A stretch of DNA of 64,000 nt from Siphonodentalium dalli (GCA_032622095.1 CP136067.1:51933899-51997898); one strand, 5' to 3'. Positions 32,850-47,547 are shown, counted from the stretch's first letter. The notes: generated by a model not told the origin, from the letters alone. Made by a program: numbers and translations.

Positions 32850-34895
32850 GAGTTCATGTAAGTTGCAAATAATGCTCAATACATATTATATATGGATGTT
32901 GTTTTTTCTGTCATAATATCATAAATCAAAATAAAACGTCCCATGCTGGCCTGTTATTTCAAAGCAGCGGTGTCCGAGACTCAAATAATATTTTTTATTT
33001 GGCTTTAGGCTTCTTTCCATTTTATTCCACACCCATCGATACGAGGCACATGTATTCAACGGAATACGAGCCATTGAATACATATTAGTGTATACCTCTA
33101 GTTGAGTACATGCCGGAACTATTCTCGTTGACGTTGTCGCCAAGAAAGATGACGTACATTACGTCAACGATCCTATTCGGGTGATGCCCTGAAAATTACT
33201 GGTTATTCATCAGTTAAATCACAATAAAGGTAGTGCTAGTATCAATGAAGGTGACAGTAATGGATTTAATTTATATGACACAACGGTCAAGAAGAAATAC
33301 AGAACACGACTTGCATCATAGTCTCGAATCTTTTATCGAACTACCGTACTGACCCGCGTTTAGGCCCAGGGGGGCCTTTGTTTTATTTGAGCTCAAAAAT
33401 CCAAGTGGGCTTAAACTCGAATATGACCCTTTGCAAACCAAAAATCCCAAGAAATCGGGAGAGTAAAACTGAAGAAATGGATCCAAAAAATAAAGTCGAT
33501 CCAACAGAGATTCGGGGAAATATACACGGCTTATAGATTAAATAAAGTTAAGTATAAGTTACTTTGAGAAAGTATTTTTTTCATTTTGATGTGTATATTA
33601 AAATATTAGCAACCACAACGCGCAGGCGCGTTGTTGCTTTTCAAGTTTAGGCGTGAATGACGTCATTAATTTTTACAATACCATGAAACAGCATTTCGAC
33701 GCGATGAAAATCCGGACAAGAAACATGGGTTAAAAATCACGTGACTTCCGCTTCGCTTTCGCACAGAATCATGGGAACAATAATATCCCAAAAAGAAACG
33801 GTGACACAGAATCGGAAGTGGACCAACGGGATTGTTATAAAATTAACAACTTTAGTTTTTCTGAACAATTCCTACGTGATTTTGGCCTATAGATTAGTTT
33901 CGTTTGACCAATTTCGTTGGTTAGCTGAATAAAATCAGCGAAGACGTCATGACATGGTCCATGACGTCATTTGCGTCATTTGGTGTTGTGGGCTAGAATC
34001 CAGAAAAAATTGGTCTCCGCAGGAAACACTGATTTCACATCAGTATACTAGACTTGGTTGCATTTATAACCGTTTTCGCAAAAGATATATGCGAAAATAG
34101 CACAAGCAAACGTGCCTGCTTCAGAATCAAATTACCACAGTTGATTAGCCAAGGATGTACCCTTTCCAACAATGTATAGCACGACATCGTGTGTTGCGCC
34201 GATGTTTACTTATGGTGTTTTGTAATAACGATCCCGCCTTAGCTGCGTGTAATTTTCCTCCGTACAAATTGCTTAGCGAAAAATCCCCCTAATAGGCGGA
34301 CAACATATTCAATAAGTTCCCGTCTCGCAACGATTTGGCCTCACAGACATATCAGCCGCTTATCAATTCCTTCGAGATAAATGATTGAACCAATCTACCC
34401 TAACAAGGGGGATTTTTTCACGGTTGTATGTCGCGCGAATAGTATTGGCTGGCTGCCAGGTATTCACACTCAACATCGGAACGCGGCTTATTATTTGAAA
34501 TCATTTGTGAGCAGTGGTGGCAGCGGGGAAGTCAAATTATATGTCCATCATAACATGGGTCGCCTTCGTTGGAGAAGTAGGAATTAAGCCTCAACCAAAT
34601 TTGTTGTCAAGTTGACGTGGGGGGCTTATATGACCTTGACCTTGACCATAAAACGACCTTGACCTCTGTTGAAAGACATCTCACTTAAAGGGCCATTTTG
34701 CTAGATATGTGTTGCGATGTACGCGCTCATGTCAATATTCAGAGGCCTTTTATAGCTATCCTTTAGAAATATACCGGTATCGAGGCTCCTACATACGCGA
34801 GTCTGTATGTGACGAACAGAAACATGGGAGTACGATATCAATTTAAACTTGACCTCCATAAAGAATCTATTATATGTTTGAGGAAAGTTTTGGTC

Positions 34896-36072
34896 TGTGC
34901 GTGTGGGTGTGTGTGTATGTGTGTGTGTGTGTGTGTTTCCGCGATGGAATCGGAAACGGCTAACCGATTTTGACGAAACTTGCTACGGGTATGTAGTTTG
35001 AGCTGTGGACTAACATGGGTATATCCGTTTGCCCGTGCGGCGTCACCTTGACCTTCAAATGACCTTGAACTCAAGTTCTCCGCTGAGCCGATTTTCACCA
35101 AATTTGGTATGTGTGGGTAGTTTCAGGCGCTGAGCAATTTCGTCACACCCGGATGCCCGTGCGGCGTGAACTTGAGATTTTAAATGACATTGAACTGTAT
35201 CTGGGTATCCACTGGGCCGATTTCCACCATTTTTTGGGGGTGTTGGTGTAGATGGGGATGCCAACAAATTTCGTCTCACCAACATGCCCGTCAGACAGGT
35301 ACCCAGCTAAAACCTAATGTATAGTTTGTGACTTTTGTCTGTTAGCTATGGCCGGGAAAACTTCCGGACGGATTTCGACGAAACTTGATACCTAAGTGTA
35401 CGTTTGTCCGGGAAGTGTTTTGGACGGGTCAAAGTGTGATGCTTGATCTTCAAAATGGTCGATTCAAGATCAAATCGGGTAATAGTGGCGGATTTCGACG
35501 ATATTCGATAGCTAGGGATACTTTTGTCCGGGCAGTGTTTTGGACGGCTTAACTCGTAACCCCGACCTGACATTGACATTCAAAACGGTAAATTCAAGGT
35601 CAAATCTGGTCAAATTTCGCATAACTAGATCCGACGAAGCACCGCGTGTGGTTGCCCCGTTACGTGTCTGGCGGCCATGTTTTTCAACGAATTTCAGTCA
35701 AAATAGGAGGCTCCATCTAGAGGTCATCCTGAAGATCCATATGAAGATTGGTGGTGATCAGATGAGTGACGTGTTCTGTAGGGTGCACCAAAGGATATAG
35801 TCATACCATGAGTAAATTCCAATATGACCACTGGTGGCCACGTTTTTCAACAAATGGCAGTAAAAATAGGAGGCACCAATCAAGAGGTCACTCTGAAGAT
35901 CCATATAATGTTTGGTGATAATCAGATGAGGGATGTGGTCTGTAGGTTGTGCCAAAGGATTTAATCATGCAAAGAGTAAAATCAAAGATGGCTGCCGGCA
36001 TCCATGTTTTTCATCGATAATTGTTCAAATTTGATAGCTCCCATCTAGAGGTGATTCATGGAGACTTTTACC
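34896..36072. repeat. Minisatellite block (unit D)
   Basis: Counterpart of 28555-29731. Contains the D-specific G at 35002 in the first 124-bp repeat. Confidence 0.73.
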
Positions 36073-36218
36073 TTTATCTTTCATTCGCTTACCAGGAATG
36101 TGGTACTGCTACACCAGCTAACCCCATTTTACAACAATCTTCACCATATCTTATTTTGGATTATGCCCCTTTCATGTATTTCAAATAGACAAGCCTGCAA
36201 ATAGTGTGTCTGTCATTT

Positions 36219-37569
36219 GCAGAATGAGGTCCCCAGATGGTGAATTCAGAGACGCTATCCTGGAAGGTGGGCTAGCATCACAAAATTCACCCTCTGAGAA
36301 CTCAATCTGCAATGGGACACCTAGGATCAGATTGAATTTCCCCCAGTTGAAGTTGGTGATGTTCACCCATTAGTCAACTCGATTATGGATTTTATCTTCT
36401 GCAAATTAGAGGATACAGAAACTTCCCAGAAGGGTAAAAGTTACTAAAAACAATCTTAATTTGAGATTATATACTTCCCAGAAGATGAGGCTAGCAGAAT
36501 GAGGTACACAGAGGGTGAATTTGGTGATGCTAGTCCACTCTGAAGGATAGCATCACTAAATTCACCCTCTGGGGACCTCATTCTGCATATGATCTCCTGT
36601 GTTATTCATCCGTTTGTACTGAAATTTTGAACAAATTGAGAACATGGTAAATGCGGAACATTGTGGAAGTTAATTACCCCCATGGTTTTCTAACCTTCTT
36701 GTGAATGTTGCTTGATTGAAAATATTACCATTTTAAAAAACCACACATTCAACTTTGACGCTCAACAACGTCGCAGGTTGATGGGTTAACTGGGAGATCA
36801 GTGTTTGCTAAGTGCCCGATCCACTGCATTCACTCGAAAGGATCTCTGCCCCGTAAGGTGGACCAAGAAAGAAGTACCGCCTTCAATAAATCTATGGTGG
36901 TACCTCTTTCTTGGTCCATCATATGGGGCAGGGATCCTTTCGAGTGAATGCAGTGGATCAGACATGGGAGTGGTTCAAAATCATGCCCCTTTGTTCCAAA
37001 GCAGGTGTCTTGAATGATGGATGTTTCACCAAATGTGATAAGAAAACTCTACCATATTTCAAGAAACAGTACTGGCTATGGGAAAGATCGCTTCACATAG
37101 CCAGTTTCTTGAAAATGAGTTTTCTTATCCCATTCGGTGAACAAAGCCATTGTATAAGACTTTCCTTACAGAGGGAGGTGTTTGGCTCCAACAGATCTAA
37201 GGCTTGGTTTGCCATACAGGGCATGATTCCATTATCTAGAGTGAAAACAGAGGACCAGATATGGAGGTGGTTCAAAATAATGCCCCAAAATTCCCACAAC
37301 GTGACAACTGGTGAATTTGAAGAAAATCCTAAGCAGTAATGAAGCCAGTGACACTTAACCAACACTGATTAACCAGTTACAGTAATGCCCTAAATAATTG
37401 ACTCCATAACCACAGAAGAATTATGGCTCATTTTTCAGGATTTAGTCGGAAATATGGCTTGAGAGCTTTCCAATGAATGGCAACAAGCCATATTTCCGAC
37501 TAAATCCTGAGAAATTACTTATAATTCTGCTGTGGTTAAGGAGTCGATTAGTTTGGGCATTACTGTAAC
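36219..37569. repeat. Hairpin block (unit D)
   Basis: GCAGAATGAGGTCCCC hairpins 36219-36310 and 36494-36586, 142-bp hairpin 36818-36959, 117-bp hairpin 37025-37141, 194-bp MITE 37376-37569. Confidence 0.8.
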
Positions 37570-38392
37570 CAATCAACTCGTGATTCTGTTGAGCATCAAA
37601 GTTGATTTTTGAAAATGGCAAATTTTCCAATCAAACAACATTCAGGATAGAAAACCCTCGGAATAATTAACATCGACAATGTGCTGCATTTATCACGCTC
37701 TTAATTCGTTCAAAATATCGATACGATCAGGTGAATAACACACGCAGGGTATTACATGAGAGGTGCATAACTCCATCAGAAATGGTTGGACCAGACCCAA
37801 GTTCCATCTTCACCTGTATCTTCGTGTGATTAAAGGTACTCAATCGGAGTCAATCCTATTCGATGGTCCCCATATCATCAGATTCCAACAACAACATTTT
37901 TTTAATGCTGCTTCAGTTATCAGAATCGATTAATTTCCAAAAAATAATGCTAACCAGTCAACTATAGTATAAAATTGCCCAGAACGTGTTATTTATCAAC
38001 ATTTTGTTTAACGAATTTGGCTGGATTATCAAATATCTAACACCCAAATCCACTTGATTTTAGAGTTATAAATCCATCTTCATCCGCAATTTGATCCGAG
38101 TCCATCGGCTTGACAAATATTTGCCAGGCCACCAAAAATTACATATCGGAGAAATAACAAATTTCAAAAATCTATATCTGATCACTCTGAGCTTTGATGG
38201 GTGGGTTCCTTGAGTCAAATAAAATATTGTTTACCCCCGAAGCCAAAGAAATAGTAATTTGGGAGCATGAATTCGGATTATGCATATTACAAACCAAATA
38301 TGAAAGTTATTGGATAACTATAACTCAAGATATCATCCTGACAACAAAATAATCAGCAAACTCCAAGTCGAAAAGGGTAAGAACACTGTTAG

Positions 38393-38592
38393 AAATGGTC
38401 GGACTGGATCCAAATTTGATATTTACCAAGACTTTCTCATAGGAAGACCATAAACCAATCTTGATGAAATTTTGTCAAATAATTCTAGGTAAAAATGGTT
38501 GAACCAGATCTAAATGCGAACTTGATCAGTACTTTCTCATATGAAGACCATGTACCATATTTGATAAAATTCTGTAAAATATTACTCAAGTT
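38393..38592. repeat. Two 100-bp tandem repeats at the unit tail (unit D)
   Basis: Counterpart of 25711-25910. The copy-1/copy-2 boundary follows 70 bp later. Confidence 0.7.
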
Positions 38593-38662
38593 ATTATCCT
38601 GACAACAATCTTTTTGGACGGATGGATGGACACGGCTTGGTGACCATTTCTATAATCTCACT

Positions 38663-39145
38663 TTAAAGATACGGGCGGCGTTGGCTGTGGGTATGCAGTT
38701 AAAATATTCACCTCCGTCAAAAACCGCCATGAACAGAAAGAATAGTAAAATGTAGACAGACCTTGTTCTTATACCAATCAGAAATATGGCATAAACAGTA
38801 TGTTATTGTCAAATGTTTTTCCTTTGTTATGTATACAAAAGCAAAAAACGTTACGGAATCTAGTTTTTGTTTAAATCCGGATATGGTAAACATAAAGAGC
38901 GTTATTTATTACTGTTTATTACTATATGGAAATAATAAAGAGCGTTAATATATCATTTGTGTGTGATTAACCAATAGAATTGCGCTGTGTTATGTAAACA
39001 GAAGCAAAACTTCTGTAACACAAGCAGGCTCGTGTTTATGTACACATCGTACGTTTATGTACACCATCGTATGTCTTGACGACAATATACTATTTAAGCG
39101 CTGATTATGTTTGGCATATGAACAAAACTATATATATTTTAATAT
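38663..39145 (+). mobile_element. Head element of L1 (unit E), 3'-truncated
   Basis: Copy of 1-483. It is preceded by the usual L2 tail (ataatctcact), showing the normal unit junction that cannot be seen at position 1. Confidence 0.78.
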
Positions 39146-39170
39146 ATGTTAAGTTAGACTGATAAATAGT

Positions 39171-39283
39171 ATATATGCATATATATATATGCAAGGCTCT
39201 CAATGGGAGACTCACATATATAAGAGAACGAACTGGCACATGAACTTTAATGCTGTACCAGCGCAGCTCCAGTCATGAAAGGG
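39171..39283 (+). mobile_element. Family III MITE, 5'-truncated (unit E)
   Basis: Copy of 509-621. Confidence 0.63.
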
Positions 39284-39381
39284 ATATACAGGGTTTCCAC
39301 TATGGGGTCAGGAAGTCTCATTTTGAGTAATTCACCCAAGCCATTTTTCCACCAGGCCTGTAATTATGGTGTCGGACATTT

Positions 39382-39474
39382 GCAGAAAGGGGTCCCCAGA
39401 GGGTGATTTTAGTGACACTACCCTGAACAGTGGGCTAGCATCACCGAATTCATCATCCGGGGACCTCAATCTGC
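39382..39474. repeat. GCAGAATGAGGTCCCC-type hairpin, L1 copy (unit E)
   Basis: Copy of 720-812. Confidence 0.66.
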
Positions 39475-39712
39475 TATGGGAGACCTAGACACAGATTTAA
39501 GTTCCCAGATGGTGAAGATGGTGCAATGCATTGTGTTGTCTGCCAATTTGGGGATATAGAGAAACTGAACTAAAAAAGAAATAGAATCAAACTAAAAAAG
39601 TAGTTAATTTGGTAATAAAGATACTTTCCAGAGATAATGAGGCCTGTGGGGGACCTCATTCTGAAAATGTCCGGCACCATATTTTCAGGCTGCCTGATCA
39701 TTGTTAACTAAT

Positions 39713-39795
39713 ACAGTAATGCCCTAAGTAAAGTAATCAACAATGGGCCATAATTCTGCTGTGGTTAAGGAGTCGATTACTTAGGGCATTAGTGT
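39713..39795. repeat. Compact ACAGTAATGCCCTAA inverted-repeat element (unit E)
   Basis: Copy of 1051-1133. Confidence 0.66.
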
Positions 39796-40448
39796 ACATG
39801 TATGTAAGTAGAAATTACTTCAAACTAGCCAGCGGATGAAGGTCTCATGTTAGCATGTGATGGTAAATCAAGAATATTTCATGGGATAGTATCAGGCATC
39901 AACATTAATTTAAAATTATAAAATGTTATTCCCGCTTGAAATAGTAACATTTTCAGCATGATTAGTTGGCCCACAATGTCTGTGCCATACAATTTCAACC
40001 TATTTTTCTTCAGATTCACGATGTTCAAAACACAGAATTAGGGCCGGGAATCCTTGTCTTATTATCATATATTTTGGGATTTAAACGGATGTGACTCATT
40101 TGAACCCCAAAATTAGTATACATAATATGGTAAGAGTTATCTCAAAATATACTTACGCGGGAGATATCTGAACAATTTTTATTTATAAATTTGAGATTGT
40201 TTTGTTTGTGCCAGTCCATTTTTGTTCTATCAGTGGTCACATAAAAATTGCACCTGTAGACCATAGGAAGAAAATCTAGACCCGTCGTCCCTCTGAAACA
40301 TTTATGGTGCTACATAATTTTGGTGATAAAAACAAACAGAATGCAATTGAGTGAAATTTTAAAATAATATCCTGTTATGGTAACCCAATGAACTTTTGCC
40401 GGACAGTCAGTTTCCGAATCCAGAATTTCAATGAATACATTTAATGGC

Positions 40449-40854
40449 TTAACCCTTTCAGTGCCAGGTCTGATTTTTGTATCAACCCATATACCCTGTG
40501 CCAATGCATTCTCTTATATATGCGAGTCGACCATAGGTCGCCTCGCATATATAAGAGAATGCATTGGCCTAACAATTTTTCATCATTTGTTATTATTTTT
40601 CACAATTTTTTACAATTTTAATAATTTTTTTCTTATATTCTTTAACAGACTTATGTTGTAGGTTTAGTGCCAGGGAATCTTACGTTTTTCATGGGCATCA
40701 AAATTATTACTATGAATACTTGGTGATAGTTTTGAGTTATAACATGCCCCTAAGGTTTTATCCAGTAAAATAATTAAAAAAAAAAAAAAAAAAACGATTT
40801 TACAGATCGTAAATTAGGGCCGGTGAGATCGGCCCCTGGCACTGAAAGGGTTAA
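40449..40854. mobile_element. Family I piggyBac-like MITE (unit E)
   Basis: Copy of 1787-2192, including the same poly-A length. Such runs usually drift fast, so this points to very recent duplication or to assembly copying. Confidence 0.84.
40500..40568. repeat. 69-bp hairpin module (unit E, family I MITE)
   Basis: Copy of 1838-1906. Confidence 0.88.
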
Positions 40855-41494
40855 TTAAATATTTATGTTTGGCTGAAACTTGGAATATACCACTAGATGT
40901 CTAATGACAACTGGCTACATCACAACCCTTAGAGGAAACTCTGGTATATTGTAAATAACAATGGCAATTAGTTACATACTATTAATTAAACATTCAAATC
41001 GTTTATCACATACAACAACAACATGAACATGTCATCAATCCATCAGCTTTCAAAACCTCAGTTTAACAAAGCTCTCAAATCGCTCAAACCTTTACATGAT
41101 TATCACTATTGTTAACACATTCAGACGACCATGATTCAATCATAAGTGGGGGAGACAGGCCCCTAAAAAATTGTGCATAGTTTGTTCACACGAGTATGAT
41201 GTCGTCGCAGATGAAGATATTGTAGGTTCTTTGTAAGCCATGGTTAATCACGTGATTGACAACTCTAAGATCTTTCCATCTACGATTTTTACGTATACAC
41301 AACTGCGATTACGTCGCAAGTGGAGGATTTCGCATCTAAAATCAAACAGTACTTGATATTATTTTTTTACTCGCGATCTTGTCGTGAGCATGCGCAGTCC
41401 AACTACCGGTTACTACATACGACAGAAATAATTCAACTTACGATTGAATCAGGGTCATCTGAACGTTCACTTACAAAGGCCGAGAAGTGAGAGA

Positions 41495-41745
41495 GTAACC
41501 CTTTCATGGCGGAGCTTCGATGGTGCAGCATTAAAGATCCTGTGCCAGTGCATTCTTATATATACATAGGGAGCCTCGCATATATAAGAGAATGCACTGG
41601 CTTAGAAGGCCAAGGTTAATATTGTTAGGCCAATGTATTCACTTATATATGCGAGGCTCCAATGGGAGACTCAAATATATAAGAGAATGCATTGGCACAG
41701 GGTTATTCTCAAAATTTCAGGAAGCTCCAGTCATGGAATGGTTAC
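41495..41745. mobile_element. Family III MITE, degenerate (unit E)
   Basis: Copy of 2833-3083. Confidence 0.66.
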
Positions 41746-42655
41746 CTTTTTCTTTACTACATGGATTCTCTTGGCAATTATCAATGTATACATTGGAATG
41801 GTCCATTGTTCATTTGGAGGGATATTCAGGAAATATAAGCAGACGACAGACAGACAAAATGATAATTATAAGATTTCAGAAGTATTGCTATTCATTGGAG
41901 GGAAATTTTCAAATAAAAAACTCAACAAACGACAAATGGCCTATGGCCGTATGATGAACTTATTTTCTGAACATTTCCTGAGGGAATTTCTCATCAGTGA
42001 GTATTTAGTAGAGAAAGGGTTAAATCCAGACAGTTATTTTCAACAGGTTCCAAATTAAAGATATATTATGTACTTATTCAGGTGCGTGAAACTAGTAAGT
42101 TGGTATTCAGGCACTATGTCAACTGGAGGAATATAGCATTCTAGTAACATTGCCGAAAATTTCAAACAAATCGACATTACCACTCCAAAGAAAACATCGT
42201 CTGAACTACGCGCAATTGTAAATATTTACTTCTCAATTCAGGACGCAACTATCTGCGATAAGCTAACAAAAACGATTTCGCCATCGAGAGTCACTGTATT
42301 TAATTAATATATAAGAATGGCAGTGTTTGTTTTCAATTTGGATATAATATTTGTAAAAATTACTACTTTGAGCAAGATTATTCTCCCTACCGGAGTGTTT
42401 CACACCACTTTAAAGATACAAGAATTTCACTTGAAATATTTTTCAAAGGACAAAGTAAACAAATCAACTAACAGTTATTTTATATGATATTCCGTTGTGG
42501 AATGGCACGCTAATTCAAACAAACTCGTAATTAAACAGGTCTGGCACATTCCAAATTCAACTATTATTGTTCAATATGGCTATTTCTATTTAACATGTTC
42601 GATAAAAGAGGCATAACCTAAAATCAGATGATACAAATATACCTGAAGAATAGTG

Positions 42656-42860
42656 TTAACCCCTTTCATGACTGGAGCTTACTGAAATTTTGCGAAAACC
42701 CTGTGCCAATGCATTCTCTTATATATGTGAGTCGCCCAAAAATACATTGGCCTAACAATATTTGCCACGACCTAACAAGCCAGTACATTCTCTTATATAT
42801 ACGAGGCTCCCTATGGGAGACTCACATATATAGGAGAATGCAATGGCGCAGGGTATTTAA
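42656..42860 (+). mobile_element. Family III MITE, 3' terminus lost (unit E)
   Basis: Copy of 3994-4198. Confidence 0.64.
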
Positions 42861-43168
42861 TGTTGTGGATTGACACGCTAATTCAAACAAACTCTTTGTT
42901 TACTTTGTCTATAATCACAGTTGCTACAGTTATGCCGACAGCTATCTCCCATTGGTGAAATACTTATAATATAATTTGATGATACTAAATATATAAGGAA
43001 GCATAAGCTGCCAAATCAGATTTAACAACATAATCCTAGTGTTATTTCATTTGCTATGTTAAAAAATAATGAGATTCTAGAAACCCTTTCAACAATGGAT
43101 ATTTTCTATGTCAGCTTTTAATAAGATTGTTAGGGCATGGTAAAATACGCATGTGGTAATTTCAACAA

Positions 43169-43340
43169 TGGGCCATAACTGAGGTGAAAATTGGCGAGCG
43201 GAACCAAAATTCAAACTTGACCTGTATTTTGGGCTATTAAACCCACAAATCAAATTTCAGTCCATTCAGTTAAGACTTACTAAAGTTATCATCCGGAAAA
43301 GAAAAAAAGCGAACAGACGGATGGACGGCTATACAGACCA
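43169..43340 (+). repeat. Dispersed GGCCATAACT...GGATGGACGG repeat (unit E)
   Basis: Copy of 4507-4678. Confidence 0.48.
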
Positions 43341-44579
43341 ATAACATAATGCGTTGTTTTTTTCAACACAGGAGTATATAAATAATCCAAACTGGATTTA
43401 TTGGTCAAAAGCCCAAAATATTGATGGATGGACAGATTACATAATACAATGTTTATTCCAACGGGCATATAAAGAGGGTTTTAGCCATTCTCTAAGTCAC
43501 TCTGAGTCTTTCGTAATCTCATCGACTTGTCATTCGCAAAAGGCATGAGATCTTATCCCAATTTACATCACACTGTCTTAAGTAAATCATTTAGATTGGA
43601 CTATTTCATCTTAGTGTAAGTTCTGATTGGCAGTAGTTACATGGAATCCCAGGGGTCGTAAATAGACTCTCCAAGAGAGGTAATCAGGCCCACTACTGGA
43701 ATTACCTAACCATAGATGTCAATTTTCCAGATATATAGCAAATCAGATATAATGCTAAATAAATAAATATACTGTGTTCTCTGGCACCTCTAACCACTGT
43801 AAAGAGATTACTCAAAATTGTATTTGCAGTTTTGACCCAAATTTTCAAAAAGTTCAAAACTCTTCAGATTCTATAATTTATTCACAATTAGAAATTTAGA
43901 TAGGTTTCTGACATAATGAGTAAAAGGCGTTGGAGAATAGATTTTATACATTGCTTCGAAATTTGTAGGATTTTTTACTAAAAAATTACCCATACATCCA
44001 TTAATTTCTAGAATTCTTGGGGAACAACTATTAAAAATGAAAACAAATTAGCCTCCCTCCCTCATCCAGTTTCCCGTAATACTTGACTAAGAAAACAGGT
44101 CTAACATATATGTTTGCATTACCTGATAGTGATAAATATTAATCCTTTCTTTAGTCAATAATAATTGACAAGTAATTCCCTTGTTCAGATAATAAGTTTA
44201 ACAAACAGCTGAACTTATTGCAGGAACATTTCCCACCTACTAAAAGAAGTCCTTCTGTATTATCTGTTTCTCTGTCTGTTGTCTACTTATGTTTCCTGAA
44301 CACACCTTCAGATGAATAACAGACCATTCCATGTACGATATTATAACTGATGGAAGAGTCCATTTAGTAAAGAAAAGGTTAAAGAGTATTCTAACTTAAC
44401 TTTTAGGCCCAAACAAAATTATTTGAGTCTCAAAAGAAAAATAATTCTGAAGGGATGATTTTATTTTAATTTTTAATGTTTTTTTGTGCACATCGTAAGC
44501 ATGGATCATGATAGCTTCCACCATGATATCTAGTAATATTTCAGAAAATGTAGAGGGAACTTTGTTTTGCATACACATT

Positions 44580-44688
44580 CATAAGCTTTCCGATGAATGG
44601 CAAAAGCCATATTTCCGACTAAATCCTGAAAAGTTACCCATAATTCTGCTGTGTTTAAGGAGTCAATTAGTTAGGACATTACTGTAAC
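44580..44688. repeat. 3' half of the ACAGTAATGCCC inverted-repeat element (unit E)
   Basis: Copy of 5918-6026. Confidence 0.63.
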
Positions 44689-44972
44689 AATTACATTGTG
44701 CTACCAGTATACCTGTATGACATAGGGATTACCAATAATGTTCTAACGCCCGTGACTATTCACAATTGTTATTGTTGTCAATAAATTGACACCTCTCCAT
44801 TATAACATGTGATCGTAAATTTCCTCCAGTGCCTTTCAATTGTTTTGGAGTTACAATTTATTTTCCAGACTATGATGATTGGCTAATCATTTTCTTCAAT
44901 GAAGTCATCTACTTAATGTTCTATGTCACTATGCATATACATGATAGTCAATCTATCAATCAAAGGGATATG

Positions 44973-45501
44973 TTAAAGATACGGGCGGCGTTGGCGGTGG
45001 TTATGCTGTTAAAATATTCAGCTCTGTCAAAAACTGCCATAAACAGAAATAATAGTGAAATATAGACAGACTTTGTTCTTATACCAATCAGAAATATGGC
45101 ATAAACAGTATGTTATTGTCAAATGTTTTTCCTTTGTTATGTAAACAAAAGCAAAAAACGTTACAGAACCTGGCTTTTTTTTTTAGATCCGGATATGGTA
45201 AACATAAAGAGCATTATTTGTTACTGTTTTCCTGATATGGAAATAATAAAGAGCGTTTATATCATTTGTGTGTGATTAACCGATAGAATTGCACAGTGTT
45301 AAGTAAACAGAAGCAAAACTTCTGTAACACGAGCAGGCTCTTGTTTACGTACACCATCGTACGTCTTGACAAAAATATACTATTTACGCGCTGATTATGT
45401 TTGGCATAAGAACAAAACTTTATATATTTTAATATTCCTTCTGTTGATGGCGATTTGAACAAATATGAAATTTCTGCAACGAACGCCGCCCGTGCCTTTA
45501 A
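44973..45501 (+). mobile_element. Head element of L2 (unit E), full-length
   Basis: Copy of 6311-6839, A-type variants. Confidence 0.72.
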
Positions 45502-47547
45502 GAGTTCATGTAAGTTGCAAATAATGCTCAATACATATTATATATGGATGTTGTTTTTTCTGTCATAATATCATAAATCAAAATAAAACGTCCCATGCTG
45601 GCCTGTTATTTCAAAGCAGCGGTGTCCGAGACTCAAATAATATTTTTTATTTGGCTTTAGGCTTCTTTCCATTTTATTCCACACCCATCGATACGAGGCA
45701 CATGTATTCAACGGAATACGAGCCATTGAATACATATTAGTGTATACCTCTAGTTGAGTACATGCCGGAACTATTCTCGTTGACGTTGTCGCCAAGAAAG
45801 ATGACGTACATTACGTCAACGATCCTATTCGGGTGATGCCCTGAAAATTACTGGTTATTCATCAGTTAAATCACAATAAAGGTAGTGCTAGTATCAATGA
45901 AGGTGACAGTAATGGATTTAATTTATATGACACAACGGTCTAGAAGAAATACAGAACACGACTTGCATCATAGTCTCGAATCTTTTATCGAACTACCGTA
46001 CTGACCCGCGTTTAGGCCCAGGGGGGCCTTTGTTTTATTTGAGCTCAAAAATCCAAGTGGGCTTAAACTCGAATATGACCCTTTGCAAACCAAAAATCCC
46101 AAGAAATCGGGAGAGTAAAACTGAAGAAATGGATCCAAAAAATAAAGTCGATCCAACAGAGATTCGGGGAAATATACACGGCTTATAGATTAAATAAAGT
46201 TAAGTATAAGTTACTTTGAGAAAGTATTTTTTTCATTTTGATGTGTATATTAAAATATTAGCAACCACAACGCGCAGGCGCGTTGTTGCTTTTCAAGTTT
46301 AGGCGTGAATGACGTCATTAATTTTTACAATACCATGAAACAGCATTTCGACGCGATGAAAATCCGGACAAGAAACATGGGTTAAAAATCACGTGACTTC
46401 CGCTTCGCTTTCGCACAGAATCATGGGAACAATAATATCCCAAAAAGAAACGGTGACACAGAATCGGAAGTGGACCAACGGGATTGTTATAAAATTAACA
46501 ACTTTAGTTTTTCTGAACAATTCCTACGTGATTTTGGCCTATAGATTAGTTTCGTTTGACCAATTTCGTTGGTTAGCTGAATAAAATCAGCGAAGACGTC
46601 ATGACATGGTCCATGACGTCATTTGCGTCATTTGGTGTTGTGGGCTAGAATCCAGAAAAAATTGGTCTCCGCAGGAAACACTGATTTCACATCAGTATAC
46701 TAGACTTGGTTGCATTTATAACCGTTTTCGCAAAAGATATATGCGAAAATAGCACAAGCAAACGTGCCTGCTTCAGAATCAAATTACCACAGTTGATTAG
46801 CCAAGGATGTACCCTTTCCAACAATGTATAGCACGACATCGTGTGTTGCGCCGATGTTTACTTATGGTGTTTTGTAATAACGATCCCGCCTTAGCTGCGT
46901 GTAATTTTCCTCCGTACAAATTGCTTAGCGAAAAATCCCCCTAATAGGCGGACAACATATTCAATAAGTTCCCGTCTCGCAACGATTTGGCCTCACAGAC
47001 ATATCAGCCGCTTATCAATTCCTTCGAGATAAATGATTGAACCAATCTACCCTAACAAGGGGGATTTTTTCACGGTTGTATGTCGCGCGAATAGTATTGG
47101 CTGGCTGCCAGGTATTCACACTCAACATCGGAACGCGGCTTATTATTTGAAATCATTTGTGAGCAGTGGTGGCAGCGGGGAAGTCAAATTATATGTCCAT
47201 CATAACATGGGTCGCCTTCGTTGGAGAAGTAGGAATTAAGCCTCAACCAAATTTGTTGTCAAGTTGACGTGGGGGGCTTATATGACCTTGACCTTGACCA
47301 TAAAACGACCTTGACCTCTGTTGAAAGACATCTCACTTAAAGGGCCATTTTGCTAGATATGTGTTGCGATGTACGCGCTCATGTCAATATTCAGAGGCCT
47401 TTTATAGCTATCCTTTAGAAATATACCGGTATCGAGGCTCCTACATACGCGAGTCTGTATGTGACGAACAGAAACATGGGAGTACGATATCAATTTAAAC
47501 TTGACCTCCATAAAGAATCTATTATATGTTTGAGGAAAGTTTTGGTC

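Larger units (their letters stand above)
1..38662. repeat. 38,662-bp higher-order tandem repeat, copy 1 (units A-B-C-D)
   Basis: Four units start with the same TTAAAGATACGGGCGGCGTT motif at 1, 13080, 25981 and 32322, and the whole pattern restarts at 38663. Unit lengths are 13,079, 12,901, 6,341 and 6,341 bp, which sum exactly to the 38,662-bp period. All units lie in the same orientation. No gene is visible inside. This may be a satellite-like array or a recent segmental duplication, and an assembly duplication is not excluded. Confidence 0.95.
32322..38662. repeat. Short unit D: tandem copy of unit C
   Basis: Same length and same chimeric head as C. The one difference noticed is G at 35002, where C (28661) and all other units have C. 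D therefore arose from C, or C from D, by a simple unequal exchange after the chimera formed. Confidence 0.93.
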
